From assembly GCA_937888615.1 (NCBI GenBank), contig CALABZ010000086.1, forward strand, positions 1-64,000: a stretch of DNA of 64,000 bases. The letters run 5' to 3'. Both the position numbers and the translations under genes were made by a program. Below are positions 53,774 through 61,878 of the stretch, in pieces; position 1 is the stretch's first letter; each line of letters begins with the position of its first letter. This DNA comes from an uncultured Lentisphaeria bacterium. Its GTDB lineage: Bacteria; Verrucomicrobiota; Lentisphaeria; Victivallales; Victivallaceae. Below the pieces are notes generated by a model. That model was not told the origin of the DNA and did no database searches. It worked only from the letters and a program-made list of their open reading frames with translations.

Positions 53774-54633
53774 TGAAAATAGCAGTGGCGTCCGGCAAAG
53801 GCGGTACCGGCAAAACCACAGTGGCTTTGGCTTTGGCCGAAGCAGCCGCCACCGGGGTTTGCCTGCTCGACTGCGATGTGGAGGAGCCGAACTGCCGCCT
53901 GTTCGCACCGGCGGAAACCGTTTCCGAACCGGTCGGCATACCGATGCCGGTCATTGACTCCGCACGTTGCAACGGATGTGGCGAATGCGCCCGAATCTGC
54001 CGTTTCCACGCGATTGCCGCGCTGAAACAAAAGGTTCTGCTGTTTCCCGAACTGTGTCACGGGTGCGGCGGCTGTTCGCGAATCTGTCCGACCGGAGCCT
54101 TGACCGAGCAACCCCGGCCAATCGGGGAAACCGGCCTTTCGAACAATGGCGGATTTCCGTTGCTGGACGGGCGGCTCGGCATCGGTCAGACAATGGCTCC
54201 ACCCCTGATCCGCGCGGTCAAAGACCAGGGAGCACAATTGAAGGAAACAGAACTCGCCATCATCGACTGTCCGCCGGGAACGGCCTGCCCGATGGTGACA
54301 GCGGTGCGCGGTGTAGACTTCGTGTTGCTGGTCACCGAACCAACGCCGTTCGGATTGCATGACCTGAAACTGGCAGTGGAGGCGCTAAAAGAACTATCAT
54401 TGCCCGCAGGCGTAATCATCAATCGCGCCGACAGCGGCGATGGCCGGGTCCGGCGTTACTGCATGTTGGAAGCGCATATCCCGATTCTGCTGGAAATCCC
54501 GGCGCGACGGGACATCGCAGAGGCTTACTCGCGGGGCGAAACGCTCCTTCAGGCCGCTCCGGACCTGAAACCGGCGTTCAAAAAGGTTCTCGTGAGCATC
54601 CGCGAAATGACGACAAAGGAGGCGGTACGATGA
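53773..54633 (+). CDS. MinD/ParA-type ATPase with two [4Fe-4S] sites (Orp-like)
   Basis: The product has 286 residues. Deviant Walker A is ASGKGGTGKTTVALALA. An inserted ferredoxin module holds C66-X2-C69-X2-C72-X3-C76 and C95-X2-C98-X2-C101-X3-C105 (CNGCGECARICRF, CHGCGGCSRICPTGAL). ELAIIDCPPGTACPMVTAVR and VLLVTEPTPFGLHDLKLAVE are typical of these ATPases. In Desulfovibrio, two such proteins are part of the Orp complex. It overlaps the next, similar gene by 4 bases. The role is probably ATP-driven Fe-S or cofactor handling. Confidence 0.9.
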   Translation: MKIAVASGKGGTGKTTVALALAEAAATGVCLLDCDVEEPNCRLFAPAETVSEPVGIPMPVIDSARCNGCGECARICRFHAIAALKQKVLLFPELCHGCGGCSRICPTGALTEQPRPIGETGLSNNGGFPLLDGRLGIGQTMAPPLIRAVKDQGAQLKETELAIIDCPPGTACPMVTAVRGVDFVLLVTEPTPFGLHDLKLAVEALKELSLPAGVIINRADSGDGRVRRYCMLEAHIPILLEIPARRDIAEAYSRGETLLQAAPDLKPAFKKVLVSIREMTTKEAVR

Positions 54634-55496
54634 AAGAACTGGTTATCCTGAGCGGCAAAGGCGGCACCGGCAAAACCAGCATCACCGGTTCCTTCGCCGC
54701 ATTGGCCCGAAACGCGGTATTGGCGGATTGCGATGTGGACGCCGCCGACCTGCACCTGTTGCTGGGACCGAACGTCCGCGCCAGACACGACTTTATTTCC
54801 GGCAACGAGGCGATAATCGACCCATCCCGCTGTACACAGTGCGGCACCTGCGCCGAATTATGCCGATTTCAAGCGATCAGCCGAAAGAACGGACGAATAA
54901 CGCTTGATCCTTTCGGTTGCGAAGGTTGCGGCGTCTGCGTGGAATTCTGCCCGGAACAGGCTATTGCATTCCCGGAACGCCATTGCGGTGAATGGTACGA
55001 GTCGGACACCGTTTACGGACCGATGGTCCACGCGAAGCTCGCCCCGGCCGCCGAAAACTCCGGCAAACTGGTCACCCGGGTACGTACCGCGGCCCGGGCG
55101 GAGGCTGAAAAACGAGGCGCCGAATTGATCCTGATCGACGGTCCGCCCGGCATCGGCTGTCCGGTCATAGCCTCACTCAGCGGAGCGACGGCGGTGCTGG
55201 TGGTCACCGAACCGACCGTTTCAGGGGAACACGACCTCGGGCGGGTATTGCAATTGGCGAAACATTTCCGGGTTCCGGCGATGGTTTGCGTGAATAAATG
55301 GGATTTGAACCCCGAAACAACGTTGCGAATCGAACAGACAACGGTCGCCGCCGGCGCAGTGCCGGTCGGCAGAATTCCTTATGATACGATCTTTACCACG
55401 GCCATGATTAATGGCCGCACGGTGGTCGATTATCCGGAATCCAAGGCCGCTGAAAATATTGTTAGAATATGGGAGCAATTATGTCAGACAATATGA
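54630..55496 (+). CDS. MinD/ParA-type ATPase with two [4Fe-4S] sites, second paralog
   Basis: The product has 288 residues. Walker A LSGKGGTGKTSITGSFAAL; ferredoxin Cys C68, C71, C74, C78 and C97, C100, C103, C107 (CTQCGTCAELCRF, CEGCGVCVEFCPEQAI). GAELILIDGPPGIGCPVIAS and AVLVVTEPTVSGEHDLGRVL follow. It is a paralog of the preceding gene with the same layout, and the two probably act as a pair. It overlaps the next gene by 16 bases. Confidence 0.9.
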   Translation: MKELVILSGKGGTGKTSITGSFAALARNAVLADCDVDAADLHLLLGPNVRARHDFISGNEAIIDPSRCTQCGTCAELCRFQAISRKNGRITLDPFGCEGCGVCVEFCPEQAIAFPERHCGEWYESDTVYGPMVHAKLAPAAENSGKLVTRVRTAARAEAEKRGAELILIDGPPGIGCPVIASLSGATAVLVVTEPTVSGEHDLGRVLQLAKHFRVPAMVCVNKWDLNPETTLRIEQTTVAAGAVPVGRIPYDTIFTTAMINGRTVVDYPESKAAENIVRIWEQLCQTI

Positions 55497-56719
55497 AGAC
55501 GTGTGACCATGCCGCCGGATGCGGCGGCCACAATCACGAACAGAACGAACAGAACGAACAGGAAAAACTGCGGTGCTGCCTGGACCGGATTCAGCACAAG
55601 ATCATCGTCATGTCCGGCAAGGGCGGCGTGGGCAAAAGCACCGTGGCCGTAAACCTGGCGGTGGCCTTGTCCATGGCCGGAAAACGGGTGGGACTGCTGG
55701 ATGTCGATATCCACGGCCCCAGCATTCCGGTGATGTTGAACCTGACCGGGGAACAGTTGGCCATGGCCGGCGAAAAGATGCAGCCGGTCAGCATCGGCAC
55801 CCTGAAAGTCATGTCGATCGGTTTCCTGCTGCGCGACAGCGACGAAGCCGTGATCTGGCGCGGCCCGATGAAGATGGGCGTGATCCGGCAATTCCTGACC
55901 GACGTCGAATGGGGCGATCTGGATTATCTGGTGATCGACCTGCCGCCGGGTACCGGCGACGAATCGCTTTCGATCTGCCAGACAGTGGAAAACGCCGACG
56001 GCGCGATCGTGGTAACGACCCCGCAGGAAGTTTCCGCCGCGGACGTCCGCAAATCGGTTGATTTCTGTCTGAAACTCGACTTGCCGGTCCTTGGAATCGT
56101 CGAAAACATGAGCGGTTTTGTCTGCCCGAAGTGCGGCGAAGTGACCGAGATTTTCAATTCCGGCGCCGGACAGGCGATCGCCGACAAATTCGGTCTGCGG
56201 CTGCTTGGCAAAATCCCGCTGGACCCATTGGTCTGCGCTGCCGGTGATTCCGGCAAACCCCTTATCTATCATTATTCAAAAACGGCTGTCGCCAAGGCAT
56301 TTGAAACGGTCATCGCGCCGATTCTGGCCCTGTCGGAAGCTGTCAACTCTCAACCCAACAACAACAAAGAGAACAAAAACATGAAAATCGCCATTCCCCT
56401 TGCCGACGGAAAACTGTGCATGCATTTCGGACATTGCGAACAATTCGCTCTGATCGACGTCAACGTCGATACCCAGCGAGTTACAGCCAGTGAACTCGTC
56501 ACGCCGCCGCCCCACGAGCCCGGCCTGCTCCCGAAATGGCTCGGCGAAAAAGGCGTCACCCAGATCATCGCCGGCGGCATGGGCGAACGCGCCCAGCAAC
56601 TGTTCGCCTCCCAGCATATCAACGTCGTGACGGGCGCTCCGGCGGAAGAACCGGAGAAACTGGTGGCGGATTTTCTTTCCGGGACACTTGTCACCGGTGA
56701 AAACGCCTGCGATCATTAG
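55481..56719 (+). CDS. Mrp/ApbC-type Fe-S carrier ATPase fused to NifX-type domain
   Basis: The product has 412 residues. ATG 55481 is preferred because GGAG lies 5-6 bases upstream; the ATG at 55469 precedes that site. N-terminal Cys/His stretch (CDHAAGCGGHNHEQ), Walker A VMSGKGGVGKSTVAVNLAVA, VDIHGPSIPVML, DYLVIDLPPGTGDESLSICQ, and the cluster-bridging C215-X2-C218 (VCPKCGE) identify Mrp/NBP35. After an Asn/Lys linker (SQPNNNKENKN), residues 301-412 are a NifX-type domain (MKIAIPLADGKLCMHFGHCE, IIAGGMGERAQQLFASQHIN). A start codon at residue 301 could give a separate short product. Likely Fe-S or cofactor assembly within the operon. Confidence 0.9.
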   Translation: MSDNMKTCDHAAGCGGHNHEQNEQNEQEKLRCCLDRIQHKIIVMSGKGGVGKSTVAVNLAVALSMAGKRVGLLDVDIHGPSIPVMLNLTGEQLAMAGEKMQPVSIGTLKVMSIGFLLRDSDEAVIWRGPMKMGVIRQFLTDVEWGDLDYLVIDLPPGTGDESLSICQTVENADGAIVVTTPQEVSAADVRKSVDFCLKLDLPVLGIVENMSGFVCPKCGEVTEIFNSGAGQAIADKFGLRLLGKIPLDPLVCAAGDSGKPLIYHYSKTAVAKAFETVIAPILALSEAVNSQPNNNKENKNMKIAIPLADGKLCMHFGHCEQFALIDVNVDTQRVTASELVTPPPHEPGLLPKWLGEKGVTQIIAGGMGERAQQLFASQHINVVTGAPAEEPEKLVADFLSGTLVTGENACDH

Positions 56720-56720
56720 G

Positions 56721-57128
56721 ATGAAGCGGGAAACACCATCCCCTCATCCCCATCCTCATTGCCTGCTCTGCGGAGACCGAAATCCGCAGAGCTTGCAACT
56801 GCATTTCGACGACGACGGCGAAGGACGGGTTTCCCGCTTCAAAGGCCGCCGTATTTTGCAGGGATATGAGGGGATATTACATGGGGGAGTCATCGCCTCG
56901 CTGCTGGACTCCGCCATGACCAACTGTCTGTTCCTCCAGGGCATCCGGGCGGTGACGGGTGAACTCAAAGTACGCTACCGCCATCCGGTTCCGTGTTACG
57001 CAGAACTGCTGCTGCGGGCGCAGATCGTGGAAACGCGAGGTTCGTTTTACGAGCTGAAAGCGGAACTGCTGCTGGAAGAACGGATCATGGCGCACGCCGA
57101 CGCCAAATTCATCCGGCTCGCCGATTAG
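56721..57128 (+). CDS. PaaI/hotdog-fold thioesterase-like protein
   Basis: The product has 135 residues. The start is ATG 56721 one base after the preceding stop; a TTG at 56688 overlaps the previous gene. HCLLCGDRNPQSLQLHFDDD (two Cys) and GILHGGVIASLLDSAMTNCL (HGG-x-D, the hotdog active helix), with VTGELKVRYRHPVPCYAELL and MAHADAKFIR, fit PaaI-type thioesterases. It is the last gene of the Orp-like operon; its link to that pathway is unclear. No clear terminator follows. Confidence 0.77.
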   Translation: MKRETPSPHPHPHCLLCGDRNPQSLQLHFDDDGEGRVSRFKGRRILQGYEGILHGGVIASLLDSAMTNCLFLQGIRAVTGELKVRYRHPVPCYAELLLRAQIVETRGSFYELKAELLLEERIMAHADAKFIRLAD

Positions 57129-57192
57129 CGCGCCTCCCCCTGCGATTCACAACCTGTCAAATCATTATTCACATTTTTTAATGAGTTGCCTA

Positions 57193-57239
57193 TTGACAAA
57201 TGTCGCGGTACATGTTATAATAAATGTATCGCGACATTT
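57193..57239 (+). promoter_or_regulatory. Consensus promoter within a palindromic LacI operator
   Basis: TTGACA (57193-57198), 17 bases, TATAAT (57216-57221) is a perfect promoter. Inverted arms of 16 bases (57198-57213 and 57224-57239, one mismatch; core AAATGTCGCG/CGCGACATTT) flank the -10 box, so a bound dimer or tetramer would block polymerase. Confidence 0.85.
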
Positions 57240-57269
57240 AATGTATGAAACCATGAAGAAAGGCAAACC

Positions 57270-58289
57270 ATGATCACCTTGTCGGAAGTAGCCGAAGCAG
57301 CCGGAGTATCCCGCTCGGCGGTATCCAAAGCCCTGCTGGGGGGCGGCGGTAAAACCACCAAAGTGAGCGAGAAAAACATCATCCGCATCCGCGAAACCGC
57401 GGCGCGTCTCGGCTATCGTCCGAACCTGCTGGCCCAACGTCTGGCCAATAAGCGTCAGGATATCATCGGGGTGATCATCGACAGCCAATGCTGCGGGCTG
57501 TACAACAATATCATGAGTACGATTGAACATTTGACGTTCAGTTCCGGCTGTCGGCTCCAGGTCGGCCTGGTTCACGACAGTTACGACGCGATCAAAAAAT
57601 ATGTCGACGACCTCCTCGGCTACAATATCCAGAGCGTCATCTGCCTGGCGCATTACTACAGTTTCGCCGAACAGATTCCGCCATTGTTCAAGCCGTTCAA
57701 GAATGCGCTGTTCATCAGCAAGCCGATGACGGAGAAAAAATTCTCGTTTGTTTCGCCGGACTATTATGCCATCTTTTACGAAGCTGTGGAGTATTTGCTG
57801 AAGCTGAATCACCGCCGGATTGTTTTCGCGAAAACGAATTACGACACCTATGACGCCAGGGTTCGGGCCCAGGCTTTCCACGATGCCCACCGGGCATACG
57901 GCGTGGAATATGTCGAAGAGCAGATTTATAAAGAAAACGCCGGCGAGATCGACACGCCGGAGCTGATGGACCGGTTTCTCTCCGACATCCTGCCGTTGAA
58001 ACCGGACGCGTTGATTCTGGGAAACGGCATCGCCATCAACTGGTGCATCCGGAAACTGCGCGAAAGAAATCTCCGGGTCCCGGAAGATATTTCGATTATC
58101 GGGATGGACGACTGGTCGGGCAGCCAGGCCATGACTCCGTCGATCACGGTGATGAACAATAACTACCGCGAAATCGCCCGGCAGGCGGTCCAGCTCATCC
58201 AGGAAAACGCCAAAAACGAAACCCCGCAGATCAAGGAAATTTTCATCAGAGGCCAATTAGTTCTCGGTGAATCATGTACCCGCAAATAA
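57270..58289 (+). CDS. LacI-family transcriptional regulator (module 3)
   Basis: The product has 339 residues with AAAGG upstream. HTH ITLSEVAEAAGVSRSAVSKA, then an extended wing GGGGKTTKVSEKN and hinge RLGYRPNLLAQRLANKRQD. The ligand domain has IIGVIIDSQCCGLYNNIMST, LNHRRIVFAKTNYDTYDARV, DALILGNGIAINWCIRKLRE, and ISIIGMDDWSGSQAMTPSIT. It precedes a pseudopilin and a GH123-like gene on the same strand. The operator/promoter just upstream indicates autorepression. Confidence 0.92.
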   Translation: MITLSEVAEAAGVSRSAVSKALLGGGGKTTKVSEKNIIRIRETAARLGYRPNLLAQRLANKRQDIIGVIIDSQCCGLYNNIMSTIEHLTFSSGCRLQVGLVHDSYDAIKKYVDDLLGYNIQSVICLAHYYSFAEQIPPLFKPFKNALFISKPMTEKKFSFVSPDYYAIFYEAVEYLLKLNHRRIVFAKTNYDTYDARVRAQAFHDAHRAYGVEYVEEQIYKENAGEIDTPELMDRFLSDILPLKPDALILGNGIAINWCIRKLRERNLRVPEDISIIGMDDWSGSQAMTPSITVMNNNYREIARQAVQLIQENAKNETPQIKEIFIRGQLVLGESCTRK

Positions 58290-58310
58290 CAAACCAGGAG
58301 GAATATATCT

Positions 58311-59024
58311 ATGAATTCAGAAAGAACAAAACATTTCACACTTATAGAGTTATTAGTAGTTATAGCCATCATAGCAATACTTGCGGCGATGCTGCTGCCG
58401 GCATTGAACAGCGCCCGCGAAAAAGCGCGATCCATCAGCTGCCTTTCCAATTTGAAGCAACTGGGTACTGCCGTCCATCTCTATGCCGACGACAATAACG
58501 GTTTCTCCACCGCGGTTTATCCGGACCGGTTCGGTGGAACCCGCTGGTGCGTTGAATACAACAGCAAATATATTCTGGACAGAAATGTCTTTTTGTGCCC
58601 CTCCGAGCCGCTGGCGAAATGGGAATCGACCTGGGAGACCGACTGGATCCCATACGGTGTACCCAAGGAAATCGTCGGTCAGTACGGAACCCTGTTCAAT
58701 AAAAAACCGCTTCCGGTTAAGTTGACTGATTTGCTCCATAACGGCGCCACCCCCGCCCTTATCGGCGAAACCATCATAAAAGGCAAACCTGGAGCAAGCC
58801 ATCCGGGAATGCTTTTTTATACCGTCGTCCCACCCAGCCCTTTCCAACTGCTTCCCGCCGCCTGGGAGCCGATTGACGCGCGTCATAACATGCAGGCAAA
58901 TTTTGCAATCATCGATGGCAGTGCGGTTTCCCTCGGCACAACCCGTATTCAGAGTGAAGTCAAAAAGTATTTCCGTCCCTATCAGTCCTGGAACGGTTCC
59001 GGCTTCACCCTGGTTTTCAACTAG
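58311..59024 (+). CDS. Pseudopilin-like secreted protein (module 3)
   Basis: The product has 237 residues with AGGAGG before the ATG. Leader MNSERTKH, then [20 protein letters not shown] and [21 protein letters not shown]-terminal part has the exact H-X9-DG motif ([12 protein letters not shown]). The codons for the first about 30 residues are AT-rich (tta, gta, ata), unlike the rest of the gene and unlike the same peptide in module 2. It lies 21 bases after the LacI gene and 28 before the glycosidase-like gene. Confidence 0.87.
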   Translation: MNSERTKHFTLIELLVVIAIIAILAAMLLPALNSAREKARSISCLSNLKQLGTAVHLYADDNNGFSTAVYPDRFGGTRWCVEYNSKYILDRNVFLCPSEPLAKWESTWETDWIPYGVPKEIVGQYGTLFNKKPLPVKLTDLLHNGATPALIGETIIKGKPGASHPGMLFYTVVPPSPFQLLPAAWEPIDARHNMQANFAIIDGSAVSLGTTRIQSEVKKYFRPYQSWNGSGFTLVFN

Positions 59025-59052
59025 ACACAAACCTGATTTAACGGAGTATCAA

Positions 59053-61857
59053 ATGAAACGAATCAGCATTTTTTCTTTCCTGCTTCTGGCCTGTACGATC
59101 ATGGCGGAAGATCCCTTTCCGGTAATGGACCCCGCCGGCTCAATGCCTGACAAGCAGGGCAATCCGCTCTTTTACGGCCATGCCGAATTCCAGGCGAAGG
59201 ATGCTTTTCCGTACCTGAAACCGGACAGCCAGACAGGCGACAGGCAGTTTCTGGTGACGGCCATTAATCTCAACCGCAACTGGCGGAAACCGTTCCGTTA
59301 CGATGAAACCGCTCTCCGGCAGGAGATCGACCTGATCGCGCCGCAGGATGATTATGTAACCGCAGGTCTTTCCGTCTTCATGCTTGCACCCATGAATTTG
59401 CTCGAACTGAATGTCACGCCCCTGACCGCCTCGTCCGGAAAACAAATCGCGGCGGATAGAATCCGGTTTTTTACAATTGTGCCGCGGGAACGCAACCAGC
59501 GTTTCCGTGATGCTCACCTGTTGCTCGAACCAAAGTTGACGGAACTGAAAAAAGGAGAACAGATCAATCTTATGCTCATGGCGGATATTCCGGCGGGAAC
59601 CGAAGCGGGTCTTTATGAGGGGCAGATCCGAGTCGGCAAATGCGTGGTTCCGCTGAAAATCAGGGTCATGGATTTTACCTTGCCGCGGGCCGGGTCATTC
59701 GGCTTTTACCTGAATGGAAACCTCTACACGCCGGGTGAAAAATCGATCCAGCAAAACGGCTATATTGAAAAAAATCTTCCCCGGTACTTCAATTTCTACC
59801 GGACACGCCGCCTGAATTCCATTACCTTATACGACAATCTGCCCGATCTGCATTATGTAAACGGCAAAGTGACCGGCGAACTCGCCGACATTACCAGAAC
59901 CGCCGCCGCCATGAAACAGGCTGGCCTGGACGGTCTCCTGATCGTTGACCTGCGTAATGTCAGCTACTGGGCCAACGCCGTCGCCCAAAAGCTCGATAGC
60001 CTTGAACAAAGTGGTCAGAAAATCCCCGCCGGAGATATCGGCGTGACCATAAAAAACAGAAAAAGCCAGACAACCCCTTACAATCAACGCGCCAAAGATG
60101 TTTTCGAACAAGCCCTGCGTTACATCGTGGAATACGCGCAACGGGAATCATGGCCGGATTACAAACTCATCGTGGAAGAAGAGATCGGCAACAACTATCC
60201 GGTAAAACTCGCCGGTTATGAATCATTTATGCCGGTACTGATGAAAGTCTGCCCGGAACGCGCCGCCATCGTTGACAACGGAATCGGTTACGGGCGGAAA
60301 AATGCCATCGACTATGGAGCACGCGACCGGGTCCGCCACCGCCAATACAACAGTTGGGACGAAGACGGATTGGCCGCCGCCCGCAAGGATGATGTGGAAA
60401 TATGGTCCTTCAACTACGGTCCTTCACGGCTGGTTCACGGATTCTTACAGCAGCGACTCAATTCCAAAGGACATCACCAATGGGCGGATATGTGGGATTC
60501 CTTCAATTTCCAGTGGCACTACACCAAGCTCACCGACAAGGGGGTCGTATCGTCGCTGGAAGTGGAAAGAATGCACGAAGGATGTGTCGATTATGCCGCC
60601 TGCGAATACCTGAAAAAACTGATCACCGAACAGGGAAAATCCGGCAATCGCGAATTGGCTGATTTCGGGCGTCAAGTCCTGAAAGACGTCACCGCCGATC
60701 TGCCGGTACTGGGCGATACAGCCAGGAATTACGCCTCACTGCTGACCGATGAAAATCTGAATGCACGTCGCTGGCAGGTATTTCTGGCCATCGACAAACT
60801 GTTGAAACATCCGGCTCCTGCGGCAATCGTTCCCGGCAAACCATCCGTCCTGATCCGCAAGGCCCTCCTGCCACCATTAAAGGAAACCAACTATGTCGTC
60901 AACCTGAAAAACAGCGAAGGCAAACTGGAAGAATCCGGAGAGAAAACGGAAAAATTCTGGAGCACCACCCTCGGCCCCCTCACCTTCCTGACCGAGCATG
61001 AAGCCCAGCTCAAAGCCCGTGCCAGCACCATTGAAGAATATCAAAAACTGAACCAGCCAAGCTATACCATCGTAAATCTGGCCTGCCTGCCGGAAGGATT
61101 GGCCGTCTGGTCCCTCACCAACAATGTCCGTCCCGAAGGCGGATACCGCTACGAACGCGGCGATGACGACGGCGACATGTGGAAAGACGACTGCATGGAG
61201 TTTTTCTTTGCCCTGCCCAACGGCAAACTGTGCCGCCTCCTCTATAATTCAGCCGGGGCCAAAACCTTTATTTACGACGGCAAAATTCTCCCCGGGGCCG
61301 ATATTTCAAGTTATCATAAATCACCGGTCAACGGCAGCGGCGGCACCAGCAACAAATTGCTGATTCCGTGGCGGTATTTCGGTCTGAAGCAGGCCCCTGT
61401 CCCCGGCACGGTCTGGGAATTCAATGTAGGGCGGGAATTTCACAGCCACCAGGCAATCCTTTCCTGGGCTCGGGTAGGACAAAGTTTTCATGAACGGGAT
61501 AAATGGGGACGGCTGGTGTTCGCCGGCGGCGGTCAGGCCAAAATCAAACTCGCACCGACCATTACCATTGAACCGAATGTCAATCCGCAAATCATCAGCG
61601 GCGAGGAACTCCGGTTCAATCTGGAATCACGAGCCGCCGGCGTCAAAGAACTCCAGCTCGAAGGACTGCTGGCGCATTCAAACGGTCAGAAGATATCCCT
61701 GCCCAACCTGAAACTCCACGTCGGAATGGCGGAATTTCTCCTGAAAACGAATGGTCTGGCACCAGGTCACTGGACACTGCAACTGTGGTTGAAAGGAACG
61801 GTTCCAGCCCCGGCCAACAGTGTTCCGTTCACGATCCTGTCCTCACCCTGGCTGTAA
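59053..61857 (+). CDS. Secreted GH123/DUF4091-like glycosidase
   Basis: The product has 934 residues. Start ATG 59053 with GGAG upstream; a longer reading overlaps the pseudopilin gene. Signal peptide MKRISIFSFLLLACTIMA. N-terminal beta domain (ITLMADIPAGTEAG-like LMLMADIPAGTEAGLYEGQI, KIRVMDFTLPRAGSFGFYLN) precedes a TIM-barrel region (AMKQAGLDGLLIVDLRNVSY, WPDYKLIVEEEIGNNYPVKL, DVEIWSFNYGPSRLVHGFLQ). Residues about 640-840 are CBM9/DOMON-like (IVNLACLPEGLAVWSLTNNV, CMEFFFALPNGKL, LLIPWRYFGLKQAPVPGTVW). The order resembles GH123 and DUF4091 enzymes that release N-acetylgalactosamine, but this is not certain. Confidence 0.7.
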   Translation: MKRISIFSFLLLACTIMAEDPFPVMDPAGSMPDKQGNPLFYGHAEFQAKDAFPYLKPDSQTGDRQFLVTAINLNRNWRKPFRYDETALRQEIDLIAPQDDYVTAGLSVFMLAPMNLLELNVTPLTASSGKQIAADRIRFFTIVPRERNQRFRDAHLLLEPKLTELKKGEQINLMLMADIPAGTEAGLYEGQIRVGKCVVPLKIRVMDFTLPRAGSFGFYLNGNLYTPGEKSIQQNGYIEKNLPRYFNFYRTRRLNSITLYDNLPDLHYVNGKVTGELADITRTAAAMKQAGLDGLLIVDLRNVSYWANAVAQKLDSLEQSGQKIPAGDIGVTIKNRKSQTTPYNQRAKDVFEQALRYIVEYAQRESWPDYKLIVEEEIGNNYPVKLAGYESFMPVLMKVCPERAAIVDNGIGYGRKNAIDYGARDRVRHRQYNSWDEDGLAAARKDDVEIWSFNYGPSRLVHGFLQQRLNSKGHHQWADMWDSFNFQWHYTKLTDKGVVSSLEVERMHEGCVDYAACEYLKKLITEQGKSGNRELADFGRQVLKDVTADLPVLGDTARNYASLLTDENLNARRWQVFLAIDKLLKHPAPAAIVPGKPSVLIRKALLPPLKETNYVVNLKNSEGKLEESGEKTEKFWSTTLGPLTFLTEHEAQLKARASTIEEYQKLNQPSYTIVNLACLPEGLAVWSLTNNVRPEGGYRYERGDDDGDMWKDDCMEFFFALPNGKLCRLLYNSAGAKTFIYDGKILPGADISSYHKSPVNGSGGTSNKLLIPWRYFGLKQAPVPGTVWEFNVGREFHSHQAILSWARVGQSFHERDKWGRLVFAGGGQAKIKLAPTITIEPNVNPQIISGEELRFNLESRAAGVKELQLEGLLAHSNGQKISLPNLKLHVGMAEFLLKTNGLAPGHWTLQLWLKGTVPAPANSVPFTILSSPWL

Positions 61858-61878
61858 TTTACCGCCGGGGATGAGCGA

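Noticed and set aside
55484..56272. 262-codon minus-strand frame opposite the Mrp-NifX gene
   Set aside because: Complementary shadow of an Mrp gene with all catalytic motifs.
52694..56719. Nitrogen-fixation (nif) cluster
   Set aside because: NifX-type domains are present, but there is no NifH, NifD, NifK or NifB radical SAM gene; the MinD-type ATPases with ferredoxin inserts fit an Orp-like system better.
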